From positions 1 through 64,000 of the forward strand of contig NAVB01001152.1 in assembly GCA_002179805.1 (NCBI GenBank): DNA of 64,000 nt, written 5' to 3'. Source of the stretch: Acanthamoeba lenticulata (Eukaryota > Discosea > Longamoebia > Acanthamoebidae). The notes beneath the pieces are model-generated. The model had not been told where the DNA came from. It made no database searches and worked only from the letters and a program-made list of their open reading frames with translations. Within the stretch, counting starts at the first letter, position 1, and each line of letters starts with the position of its first letter. Shown here in pieces: positions 45,192 to 55,708 of this stretch. The position numbers and the translations under genes were made by a program.

Positions 45192-46552
45192 ATGCATCTT
45201 TCCACGGCGGGAATCCCATTCGACAACAAGAAGCGTCTACCGGCAGAGCCGTCTGCGTTGGCTGGTTTCTCGGCTGATGTTCTGACGCGAACTCTATTGA
45301 ACGGGTTCTACGTGGTAAAAACCCGGCTGCAGGTGCGTCGCCCGCGCTACCACTTCTGCTACGCGTTTGTGGAAACCCAGAATCTGTGGCGCGAGGGCCT
45401 GCTCGGATTTCTTCGGTACTTCCATCTTGGGGCGGCTCCTGGCCTGACCAACGTCTGATCGTGCACGGCTGACAGTGGCAACGTTGCCGGCTGCGTTCGT
45501 GCGCTGCCCTTCTCGGCAGCTCATGTACGTTCTTGCCCTTTGTCTTCATGGCGCTTGACGTCTCATGATCGCCATGCCACAGCATGCCACGCGCCAGACG
45601 GTGGAGGCGCTGCTTCCCAACAGCCTGCCGGCCGACAAGGCCGAGTGGGTGGCCAGTGGGCTGGCTACGGCCGTCGCAGTTGCAGTAACCTACCCTCTCA
45701 ACACGCTTCAGACGCGAATGGCTCTCCTGCCACTCGAGCAGGCGCGCTATTCGGTCATCATCGACCAGATGGCCCACAGCAACGGTCCCTCTCCTTCTCT
45801 TTCTCTCTTCTTCAAGAAGCTTCACCTCACGCTTACGCCGCCATGACGCCAAATCACAGGTGGGCTGCTTGGCGGCCTGTACGCGGGCGTGCTGGCCGTG
45901 CTTCCCGGCCAGGTGGCCTACCAGGCCGGCCTTCACTTGGCCGACCGACTGTTGTTGTCGGTCGTCGGGCCCGTCAATGAGAGCCAACACCCGACGAGGT
46001 AAGAAGAGTTCCTTTTCCGTCATCGTCTTTATCATTCACGCGCCTGCGTCTCACGCTCTGCCCTTCCCGCGCAGCGCTTTCATCCAGTCGTGCCTGCGGG
46101 CCACGCTCGCGAATCTCCTGGCCTACCCCTTCGACACGGTGTGCGTGCGCATGCAGGCCGGCCTGTACGCCGACCAAGGCATCCTGCAGTGCGCCAAGAG
46201 CATCTACGATGAGCAGGGTGTCGGCGGTTTCTATCAGGTTCGTCGACCGTTAAACGCCCATCGCCACTTGCCCCACTAACAGACGCTGTGTTGCGTGTTT
46301 TTCTTCTTCTCTCTTTTTCAGGGCGTGGGCGTCACGCTGCTCAAGGTTCTGCCGTTCGCCGTGCTGATGTATCTGGCGTTCCACTACAGCAACCAGTGGT
46401 TCGAGCAGCACGGGCGGCACCAGCGGTTCGCGTCGGTCCACGCCTACCTGCACACTTACTGGGGCTCTCTGGCCACCCAGCTCGAGGCCGGATCGCTCCA
46501 GTGGCGAAGCAAAGCCCAGAGGCCCTTCCTGACCTCCTCATCGGCCGCCTGA
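45192..46552 (+). CDS. Mitochondrial carrier (SLC25) family protein, divergent
   Basis: Seven exons (45192-45332, 45381-45415, 45476-45524, 45583-45784, 45860-45998, 46075-46237, 46322-46552) give 319 residues. Three carrier-type repeats are recognisable by position: GFYVVKTRLQ, YPLNTLQTRMA and YPFDTVCVRMQ, each followed downstream by a loop and a G-rich motif (GNVAGCVRALPFSAAH, GVGVTLLKVLPFA). The Px[DE]xx[KR] signature that forms the matrix salt-bridge network is degraded in all three: Gly/Tyr replace Pro/Asp in repeat 1, Asn and Gln replace Asp and Lys in repeat 2, and Cys replaces Lys in repeat 3. That pattern is seen in carrier-fold proteins with non-standard roles (MTCH, SLC25A46-like), so simple metabolite exchange should not be assumed. 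The substrate is unknown. Confidence 0.75.
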
Positions 46553-46666
46553 GAGCTCTTTCTCCCCGCGCGTTCCCTCCCCTTCACTCGTGGCCAAAGT
46601 TGCTTTCGCTCGAGGTGTTGTATTTAGCTATGGTCTCAAGGTCCATTTTTTTCAAGCTTGATTGCC

Positions 46667-48217
46667 TCAGCAAGAGTGGACGCGCAGTTCCTCGTTGCTC
46701 ACGTTAGGGCGATGCTGTACGTAGGCACCGTAGCCATCAGGACGAAGAAGCACAGCGGCGTAGTGGGCCAGACGATGGTGCCGGGTGGGCAGCTCGACCA
46801 CTTCCACTTGCCGCGTCCAGCCCGGGAAGGCCTGCGAAGAGGTCTGCTCCTCGCCCTTGTCGTCCAGCAGCGGCGCGAAGCGGAGCTCGACCCACTGGCC
46901 GCCATGGAAGAACGTGTAGAGGGGAGCGACAACTGTTTCGTCATTCTCTTTGATGAGCAGCTCCATGTCAGGGATCCTATGGCCCGTGACGTCCGCCGCC
47001 ACGGTCCAGCCGGGAGGGGCGGGCAATGGCGGTTCCGAGTACGTGACCCCAAAGCCCGAGAGCTGGTCGGCCAGCTTGCGGTTGACCTCAGGAATGCGTA
47101 GCAGTTCGGTCATGACGTCGCGTAGGGCAAGCTCCTGGGGTTGGTGCGCCATCATCAGAGCGCTCTGTGCCAGCGTGTTTTGGCAGAGCTGGTATCCCAC
47201 AGGCCTTCGCTCGCCGTCGTAGCTATCCAGCAGGGACTCTGGAGCCAGACCCCGTACGACGGCAGCAAGCTTCCAGCCCAGGTTGATAGCGTCCTGTAGG
47301 CCGACGTTCATCCCCTGGCCACCAGCGGGTAGATGGATGTGGGCAGCATCACCAGCCAGCAACACTCGCCCCTTGCGGTAGGTTGATGCAAGTCGATTCT
47401 CGTTGCCGAAGCGCGACAGCCAGGAAGAGCTCTGCATGCCCAGGTCGCGGCCAGTGATCCTAGTTGCTGCTGCCGAGAGCTCCTCCAGGGTGACAGCTTC
47501 CGACGCGGGTGCAGAGCCACGGAGGGCGTCGAAGAGCACAACGCGATGATGTACGCCGTCACCGAGAGGCGCCATGAGGAGGCAGCCAGCAGGACCGCAT
47601 GTGGACAGCAGCATTGCTGGCGGAGGAGGATCGAGAACCACGTCACCCAGCATCGCCGTTCGGGTGGTGGGTAGTCCATCAAACTCAATGCCGGCTTCCT
47701 TGCGGACGAAGCTTCGGGCACCATCAGCACCTACAACGTAGCGGCTCGATATTTTGCAGCGCTGGCCCACCGGAGGGAGTAGAGCGGTGACTAGGACGTC
47801 TGTCTCGCGCTGCTCCAAGCCCGTTGCGTGCGCACCGCGATAAACAATCACACCCAATTCCATTGCCCTTTCTTCAAGTAGCTCCTCAGTCTTGATCTGG
47901 GGCAGGTAGAGAGTGTATGGGAATGTTGTGTCGAACACGGAGAAGTCAAGTCGGGTGTTGAGAGCGCCGTAATGGCCGGCAGGGATAGGAAAGCCATGTT
48001 GGGAGAAGCGCTCAGCCACCCCTCGGAGAGCAAGCACTTCGAGAGATCGGCCGTGAATGGTAAGAGCGCGCGACTGCGCAACTCGGGCCTCTCGCCGCTC
48101 CAGCACGATAACATTTAGGCCGGCAAGGCGAAGCTCGCAAGCTGTCAGCCAGCCTACGGGACCTCCACCAACAACAACGACGTCCGTTTGTATCGATTCA
48201 GGCTGTTGACTGTGCAT
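46667..48217 (-). CDS. FAD-dependent aromatic-ring monooxygenase (PheA/TfdB type)
   Basis: Single-exon gene of 516 residues in the class A flavoprotein hydroxylase family, which adds one oxygen atom to phenols and related rings using FAD and NAD(P)H. The Rossmann FAD motif VVVVGGGPVGW lies near the N-terminus. The DG-type motif is YVVGADGARS, and the second FAD motif is GDAAHIHLPAGGQGMN. The C-terminal domain is thioredoxin-like in this family. The absence of introns in 1.55 kb, amid intron-rich neighbours, and the closeness to bacterial PheA/TfdB proteins suggest bacterial origin. It sits tail-to-head before fumarylacetoacetase on the same strand. A role in aromatic breakdown alongside tyrosine catabolism is tempting but is inference. 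Confidence 0.88.
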   Translation of the reverse strand: MHSQQPESIQTDVVVVGGGPVGWLTACELRLAGLNVIVLERREARVAQSRALTIHGRSLEVLALRGVAERFSQHGFPIPAGHYGALNTRLDFSVFDTTFPYTLYLPQIKTEELLEERAMELGVIVYRGAHATGLEQRETDVLVTALLPPVGQRCKISSRYVVGADGARSFVRKEAGIEFDGLPTTRTAMLGDVVLDPPPPAMLLSTCGPAGCLLMAPLGDGVHHRVVLFDALRGSAPASEAVTLEELSAAATRITGRDLGMQSSSWLSRFGNENRLASTYRKGRVLLAGDAAHIHLPAGGQGMNVGLQDAINLGWKLAAVVRGLAPESLLDSYDGERRPVGYQLCQNTLAQSALMMAHQPQELALRDVMTELLRIPEVNRKLADQLSGFGVTYSEPPLPAPPGWTVAADVTGHRIPDMELLIKENDETVVAPLYTFFHGGQWVELRFAPLLDDKGEEQTSSQAFPGWTRQVEVVELPTRHHRLAHYAAVLLRPDGYGAYVQHRPNVSNEELRVHSC

Positions 48218-48495
48218 GTGGATGGTTTGCTGTGGGGGGGCAGCCGTCTTTTATCTGGTCGTTCCGCTTTTTTAATGCCCGTGGACATTAAACAAAAAAT
48301 TCCTATTGTCTTATGCGGCCAATTCCGTTGCGGATTGACTATCCGAGTGACCTTATTGGGTTGCACTTTTCGAGCAGAAAGAAAATGCAGAGAGAAACAT
48401 GTTTAGCATTTTCATCTTCGGCGGGGCCAAGGACTGTCAACAAGCCGACAACTTTGTGGGTTCCCTCGGTTGAGGGTCAAGGTGGAGCAACCTGA
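48218..48495 (-). promoter_or_regulatory. Intergenic between FAH and monooxygenase genes
   Basis: 278 nt holding the presumed promoter of the monooxygenase and the 3' end of fumarylacetoacetase. A moderately AT-rich patch is visible near 48270-48310. Nothing else was recognised. Confidence 0.35.
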
Positions 48496-50167
48496 TCAGT
48501 TGTGGGGCTGAATGGTGCCCACACAGGGCCCAAAGCCCACGCGGAACCCCTCGCCCTGACAGTAGCCTGACAGGCTCAGCGTGTCGCCATCGAGCAGGAA
48601 CTTGCGCTCCTCGCCGCTCTCCAGCGTCAGCGGCTTCGAGCCTCGCCATGTGATCTCCAGCAGCGACCCGTAGCTGTCCGGCGTCTGTCTCGCCCAACAT
48701 AGAATACAGGCAGAGAAAAAGGGAGAGGGGTGAGCCATTGTCAAGTGGGAGAAAAGGGAAGCGACGATCAACATACGGGCCCAGAGATGGTGCCGGAGCC
48801 CAGGAGGTCTCCCGGTCTAAGGTTGCAGCCGGTGACGGTGTGGTGAACCAGCTGCTGCTTCATCGTCCAGTACATGTACTTGAAATTGGACTGGCTGATG
48901 ACCTGCGGCTTGGTCATTTGGGGCGTCTGCAGGCCCACCTCGAGGTGGATATCGTAGCCCGCCCTGGAGGCGGCGTCCTGGAGGTAAGGCAGCGGCGCCG
49001 GCTCCTCTTGCTTAGGGCTCTGGACGCGGAAGGGCTCCAGCGCCTCGAGGGTGACCACCCACGGCGAGATCGTTGTGATGAAGTTCTGCGTGTTGCAGTA
49101 CGCCATAGTCTCATTAGTGATTGGGCTTGACGAAAAGAGAAGTACGAAGGAGGGGAGGGAACCTTGGCGGTGAACGGGCCCAGAGGCACGTACTCCCACG
49201 CCTGGATATCGCGAGCTGCACGAGAACGTCGCATGATGAGCGCGGAAGCAGGCCAAAGAAAAGGGAAAGAAAACAAGAGCCCACGTACCACTCCAATCGT
49301 TGAGGAGCACGACGCCAAACATATGGTTCTCAGCATCGTCGATCGTCACGCGCTCACCCAGGTTGTTGCCGGGGCCAACAAACAGACCCATCTCGAGCTC
49401 AAAGTCGAGCAGGCGGCAGGGCGTGAAGCTGGGCGCGGCGTCATCGGGGCCCTTGGTCTGGCCCATGGGGCGACGCACGGGCGTGCCCGACGGCATCACA
49501 GACGAAGAGCGGCCGTGGTAGCCCACGGGCAGGTGCAGCCTAGCATGGTCGGTCAGCATTTACCCGCCATCTAAGAGAGGATCAAAGAAGCCGGGATACC
49601 AGTTGGGCTGAAGGGCATTATCTTTGCCGCGGAACATGATACCCACGTTGGTGGCGTGCTCGCGAGACGAGTAGAAGTCCGTGTAATCGCCGATGTGAGC
49701 CGGCAGCAGCATGGTCACCTCGCTCTGCGAGACGAGAGCGGCCGCACGCAGATCGGCGTCGTCCCGCAGGCGGGGCTCGTCGGCCGACAGCAGGAGTGCA
49801 ATGGTCTTGCGAGCTTCACTCCAAGAGGGCTTGCCCAGAGCCATGAACTCGTTCAAGGTGGCCTAACGAGCCAGGGGAGTCAATTAAGAACTTAAAAGAC
49901 CTCTCATAAGAAAAGCTTGCAGACGCGAAGCTTGAGAAAAGGCACCTGGGTAAAGACATGGACTGCCTTATCCTTGAGCGCAGGACCGTCAAAAAGGCCC
50001 GCCTTGGCGATGACGGCGAGATCGAGCACTTGATCGCCAATTGCAACACCAACTGAGGGCTTCTTCTCCGAATCGCTGTTGCGGTAGAAGACCCCATAAG
50101 GCAGGTTCTGAATCGGGAATTCAGAGGTCTCAGGATAGGAGATGAACGAGCGTGCTGAGGCGTCCAT
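48496..50167 (-). CDS. FAH: Fumarylacetoacetase (FAH)
   Basis: Last enzyme of tyrosine and phenylalanine catabolism: it splits fumarylacetoacetate into fumarate and acetoacetate (EC 3.7.1.2). About seven exons can be joined. The N-terminus has [11 protein letters not shown]. Next comes [16 protein letters not shown], carrying the metal-binding Asp and the family's catalytic His-containing block. Then [12 protein letters not shown] is joined across a short intron (~49609-49520) to [42 protein letters not shown] and the C-terminal [21 protein letters not shown] block. Order, spacing and length agree with the whole family. An apparent stop after NALQPNW in the unspliced frame lies in that intron, so the gene is intact. 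Confidence 0.95.
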
Positions 50168-50333
50168 TTGCAGATTCTACCGTGCTCCTACAACAACACA
50201 AGGACGAAAAGAGGCCTCGAGAAGCTTTTGTACTCGTCTTTTCCGAGTGGAAACTGTAGGGAAATGGCGGATGAAAAGACTGCTTAAAGGGTTTTGGTGT
50301 TGACGGTGGCCACACCAAGCGGGGATAACACAA

Positions 50334-52593
50334 TTAGGCGAAGGGAGTGTTGCTGAGGAGGTGCTGAACCATGTTGAGCGTGTTCGCCGGTTGATCCTGA
50401 TGCGAAAGAGGCAAGCGTTAGACATGCACGTGGAACTCTTCTCTTTTTGACGCAGCAGCGCACCATGGGCGCGAGATGGCCGGCATCGGCGATCTCGAGG
50501 AAGGTGAGGCCCTGCGCAGACTTGGCAAAGCCAGCGACCTTGCCCTGCACGGTCCAGTTGCTGAAGGGAGTACGGTTGAAGGCCGCCTGGCCGGGCCACT
50601 TGAGGTTGCTCGTCCACATGTCGCCACCCACGTAGTTGCAGATAAAGTCTGTTCGCGCCACCACCCGGTCGTGAATCCTTATCCTTTCCCCTCAAAGCAC
50701 CACTAGGCACGTACCGAGCATGCCCGAGTAGACAAGGACGCGAATGTTGTTGGCCAGCAGGTTGGGGATGTGCACGTCCAGGTTCGTTATCCAGTCACCA
50801 CTACGGCTACGAGGTCAATGCGCGAACACGCAAGTACTCTGAACAAAGGGAGAGAACGTACAGAAGGACGAGGTGAGGCGCCGCGGCGCAGTCGGTCCAG
50901 CTGAGGTCGGGCTTCGCGCCGATGGCCTTCTTGACCGCCGGTTCCTGTGCGGGCAGCCACGCATGTAAGAACAGCGGGCTCAAGCCAGCAGGCCCGAACA
51001 AGGAGGAAGAGGGGAAGAAGAAGAGAGGGGGGGGGCAGCACGTACGTTCAAAAGCTGGGTCACTTGATCAAAGCTGTAGCACAGCGGCTCAACAGCGCAC
51101 GGCACCTTCCAGTTGTACGGCTGAAATAGAGACGATGTTAGAAACGGAACAAGGTAACGAGATGAAGTGTTTAGCGTACATTAACGGCGTAGCCGAGGTT
51201 GATGTCCATGGCGGCCATGATGGCGGTCATGGTCAACTGGCACTGCTCAAAGGCCACGAGCCAGCCAACGCCCAGATTGATGAGGCTCTGGCAGACCTCA
51301 GCCGACGCTTTGGCGATGACATACTCGGCCTCACCGATCAGCTGGTACTTGTACCTGCAAAAACACGACGAAAGGGGTCAGACTTTGCACGCAGGCCAGT
51401 GGGCTACATTCGAGCGGCACACAACGCAAGGAGAAGAGGAGTTCAAGTACGCAAACTCGGGGTAGGCGGCGTATTGGATGTAGGGGTCGACCCATCCGTT
51501 GCCGATGCCGATGCCGTTGAGGTTGATGTGGAAAAGGCCTTCCTTCTTCTGGTTGCCCACCAGCGTGCGGTAGGCAAACGCAGGCACTGTACTCAAACCC
51601 CGGCGGACACCGCCCTTTGGTCATTCACTTACGCCCTCCCAAGCCTGAAAACACACACACAGAGAGACGATAAGGGTTCATACCGTAGTGGCCTGCGTAC
51701 TGGTGGGCGAGAGGTGGCATAAAGTTGACGTGAGTACTCGAGGTTAAAAAGACAGGAGGCGAAGAACAGAAAGAACGGTACCGACTCGCCCATGATGTAG
51801 AACGGGAGCTTGCTGTACTGCGGGAAGAGGAGGAAGAAGTTTTGCATGAAGACATAGAGGTCCTGCGCGATGGTGTCCTCGTTGGTCTCGTAGTCCAGCG
51901 GGCTGTCCGCGTAGGAGAAGCCTGCCACGGAAATGATGGTTCTGAGGTGTGAGCGAAAGCTGACGTGACCAAAGCGTTGTAAAGGCCGTACCGGTTCCGA
52001 CGGGCTGGTCAATGTAGAGGAGGTTGGCAAACGAGTTCCAGCTGTAGGGGTTCAGCTTGAGCGACAGGTCCTGTGCCACCGTGTAGGGACCGTTTTCCTA
52101 CCATTGCGTGCGTATGAGCTGCGAGCCCCTCACAAGCACATATGAGGAAGGACGCACAGTGAAGAGTGCCAGCAAGGAAGAACAGCCAGGACCTGTTAAG
52201 GCAGATTCGACGTTAGTCTCACATCGAGTTTTATCGAGAGGATGAGCTCAGGAGATGAGGTACCGCCCGTAAGCCACACGATAAGCGGATCCGTAGCCGG
52301 CTTTGACCGGGACTCGAACATCCAAAAGAACAAATGAGTACCATTCGCGTAGGTGCCATTGATTGTAATGTAGCCTGAAATAACGGATTAGATGCGACTG
52401 GAAAAACGGATCAATCACAAGATGCAATAAGATGCAGTGGTTTACCGCTATGTTGGGTAACGTTTTCCGGCCCATACTCGGGTGTGACAACGCGGTGGTG
52501 CTCGCGAGAGGGGATAACCTTGGATGCCAGGCACAGCGCCGGCAGAGCGACCAGTACCAAGACTGCAAGCAAGAGAACTGACCTCTGTGCCAT
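50334..52593 (-). CDS. Serine carboxypeptidase (peptidase S10), secreted or lysosomal
   Basis: Lysosomal/vacuolar exopeptidase that removes C-terminal residues from proteins. A signal peptide ([21 protein letters not shown]) opens the protein. Family motifs follow: [42 protein letters not shown], then the nucleophile elbow GES-YAGHY, then [15 protein letters not shown]. The catalytic Asp (DFICNY) and His (DAGH) come near the C-terminus. The Ser elbow is built from a phase-0 exon end (GES), a 16-nt microexon (51684-51699) encoding YAGHY plus one base, and the next exon starting VPAFAYR. The catalytic Asp codon is itself split by an intron near 50,650-50,720. All three triad residues are present, so activity is expected. 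Gene neighbours are FAH downstream and the PARP gene 111 nt upstream. Confidence 0.92.
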
Positions 52594-52704
52594 CTTCTTT
52601 TTTGTACAGAGAAGAATGAAGACGAAAACCGCAGAGCGGCAAAACACGCTTCCCCTCGCTTGCCGGCCAATCAGGACTTCTTCTTTCTTTCTTGGCCTTT
52701 TGGG

Positions 52705-55580
52705 CTAGTACTCATCGTAGAGCTCCTCCTCGCCAGCTGCGTAGGATGGACCAAACATGCCGGTGGCGTGTCCGTGTGTGTAGTGGATGACGTAGGTGGG
52801 AAGGATCTGGTCGGGGTCAAAGATCACGAGCTCTTTGCCTGGCAAGGCCGTTTCGCCCACAAGTGGCGGGGTCAGTTATGACACTACACGCCAAGCTCCA
52901 CATGCGGGTGTGTCCTACCACAAGGCGAGACGTGAGAGTCGTAGCCCTCGACCTGGGGCTTGCCGGTCTCGACACCGCGCATCCGGAACGAGCGCCCAAC
53001 CAGGACCTTGCACAGCAAAAGCTTGGTACCCCCGCGCACATACGGGATGCTGTAGCTCGCGTACTCTACAAAGACGCACCACAAGCCGGGAAAGTACACA
53101 CGGTCAGCGCACGAATCAACATGTTTGTACAGTAAACGGAGGAGTTACCGGAGAAGTAGACGCCCTTGCCATAGAAACCGAGGTTGCCAGTGGACGCACC
53201 AATCTTACTAAAGTCAAAGTTGTTTCGGCAGATGCTATCAATGTTGGCATCTGACGTGCCATGCTGGTTCGTTCGGATTGTCAGTCAGCTGGGCCCAACT
53301 AAAGAAAGCAAGGGGGGAGGCCGTCTTGTACAAAGGCGAGGATGGGCTTGGTGTCCTCCCAATCGACGTGGGCTGCAAGCTCTAGCCGCTTTCGTTCAAA
53401 GTTCTTGACCAGCGGAGGATTCACGACATAGTCCACACGCGTCACCGTCACCCCGGTCGTGCCTTCGCACAGCCTGAGAGATTTGGTCAAGCGAAAGCCC
53501 TTTCTTCCCCCTCTCATGCTCTTGCGGTGGGGACAAGAGGAGCGTACCGGTGGAATTGACTCTCGGCCGTTCGATAGTGCATCTCTGAAGGATTGTAGGG
53601 TGAGCTGGACGTTGCATAGAAAACGGCGCCTCCCAGGGGAAACTTACCTGAGGCGTCGTCACTAAAGCCCCGAGAAGGTTTCAACGTGAAGATCTGCACC
53701 TTGGTGCCTGCTAGCGCCTCCCTAATGATAGACATGCACGCAAAGAACGCCAGTCAGAATCATAGTTGTTGCGTGCATGTAACCGGACATAGTGCACCTT
53801 TCCCCGGGCAGGTAGAGCTTATCCAGCTCCATGCGCATGTTGGCCAGTTCCTTGCTGCATCATGTGGAGTCAAGCTACGCAGCGGAAATGTGGGAACCGC
53901 AAAGAGGTACCTCTTCGTTTCCATGGATTCCTTCTCAAGCATAAGCATCTTAATAATTTCCATCTGCGACTTGGCCTCTTCCTCGGCTCTGCAGAGAGGC
54001 GACACCGAAAAGGCGTCACCATTGGTGCATAAAGTGCAGCAACCCGAGACAGACGCACCTCCGGGCTTTGGCTTCCTGCTCAGCAGCGGCGTCGAGCGCT
54101 CTCTGCAGTTCCGTTGCGATGTTTTCGTCTGCGTCGACGCTCACCCTGCCCAGAGATCCGACGGCACTCGGTGTTGCTGTCGTTGAGGTTGACGAGCCGC
54201 CCGAGGGACTTACACTGGCTGTGGTGACAGCAGATGACTTGATGGGAGTCACAGGAGCTGTAGGCGGGAGTGCGGCCGCTGACCCGCCGCCTGGCGACGC
54301 TGCCAAGGTGGCGGTCGGGGCAGCACAATTGGCCGAAGTTGATGCCGGCGGAAGCGGCGGCGGCAAGTGGTCCGCCGCGGAGGCAGGTGACGCGAGGAGG
54401 AGATCGATCGCCTGCTCCACATTGCGCTGACACGTGACCAAAGCGGTAATAATCTCGCGCACCGACTTTTCGGGAAGCACCTCCCGCACGGCCCGCACCT
54501 GCCGCCAGACGCAGCATGTGAGCCAGCAGTCTTGCCGCCTCGAGGAGAGAAAGGAGGAATGAAATTATGCATACGGCCTCTCGATACTGATCACTGATGG
54601 AGGAAATGAGAAGCGTTTCAGCGTCCCCACGAACGTCAGCAGGTGCAGGAGGGTCATCAAGTCGCCGTCGTTTTGAGACTTCATCTCGTCCACCCGGTCC
54701 GTCACCAATACCTCCATCATCGATGCCAACTGTCGTGACAGTTTCTGTTTCTAGCTTCCGCTTGTTGGCGGTTGCATCGCCTCCCTGCTTCAGGAGCAAT
54801 AGGTGAATCGTCTGCCGCCAAGCAAAGGTAAACGAGGTGCGCATTACCGTGCTGACCGAAGCTGCTGTTGAGGCCTCGCGATCCCTCACGCGTAATGTGT
54901 AACCGTAGAGGCCAGGCAGGAGCGATATGATCACCCCATCTCCAACGTTGACCTGCCTCAAAGCAAAATTAAACAATGGATAGACGGGATGTGATCGGCA
55001 TAGTCTGCTGACTCCGCACACGTACCCGACCGTTCGATTTGTTGACTACAATACCCTCCGTCTGTCCCTTGGGGTGCAGGTAGGAGGGATTCATGCCGTG
55101 CTGTAGAAGGAGAGGCACGCATGTAGTGTTTAGAACTGGAAGAAGGAGGTGGTGGTAAAATGTGCTGGCAAGGACGCACCACGATCACGGAAGCTTGGCC
55201 AGCGTGCTCGTTCCAGTCAATCGTGAGCTGTTTGCGGCTCAGACGCGGATCCAGCACTTGCGTCAACGGCCCACGACCAATCGTCGTCTCTCTGGCGTGA
55301 CCAACAAGTTCAGCTCAATTCATGACAGAAGGGGGCAGTCGAACACCGAATAGGTACCCTGGTTGGAGAGTAAGCGTAGGCAAGCTGCTTGGCGAAGGGG
55401 GTCGATGGCGCTCTGCAAAAAGACACGTGGTGAAACGTAAACTGAGTTGGAGTTTGCTGAGTGCATTCAGACAATCGACGTACCTTCCGTGAGTGGCTGA
55501 ACTGGGTTTTTGACGGGTAAGCCCGCTACAGACGTAGGCACGAGTTGAGGCTCATAGCGCGGATGCTTAGGTCCATCCAT
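52705..55580 (-). CDS. FHA-CUE-PARP protein (ADP-ribosyltransferase)
   Basis: Multi-exon gene encoding an ADP-ribosyltransferase joined to a phosphopeptide-binding domain, probably nuclear. After a short leader (MDGPKHPRYEPQLVP), an FHA domain of the APLF/PNKP/aprataxin kind is clear: TLQPGETTIGRGPLTQV, DPRLSRKQL, NPSYLHP and VNVGDGVIISLLPGLYGY. A basic stretch (SKRRRL) that could be a nuclear signal follows. Next come a CUE/UBA-like segment (VREVLPEKSVREII...NVEQAIDLLL), an Ala/Pro-rich linker, a UIM-like helix (ENIATELQRALDAAAEQE) and a coiled coil. The C-terminal third is a PARP catalytic domain with H (QHGTSDANID), Y (KGVYFSEYASY) and E (GKELVIFD) present. The FHA resemblance suggests recruitment to CK2-phosphorylated XRCC1/4-like partners at strand breaks; that is inference. 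Confidence 0.82.
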
Positions 55581-55708
55581 TTTTTCTTCTTGTCTGACGA
55601 AAGATCAGGCGTTCAACGAAGTATTTTTCGTCTTCTCCTAGAAAAAATACACGATCGCCAATTAATTGCTTTTTAATTTCTTTTGATTTTTTTTTCTGAT
55701 CCTGCACC

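Noticed and set aside
49520..49610. Stop codon inside fumarylacetoacetase suggesting a pseudogene
   Set aside because: The stop lies in a short GT-AG intron; splicing restores [12 protein letters not shown] exactly as in the family.
52305..52320. Minus-strand GTTCGAGTCCC resembles a tRNA T arm
   Set aside because: It encodes FESRSK in the conserved carboxypeptidase motif; no other tRNA arms can be folded.
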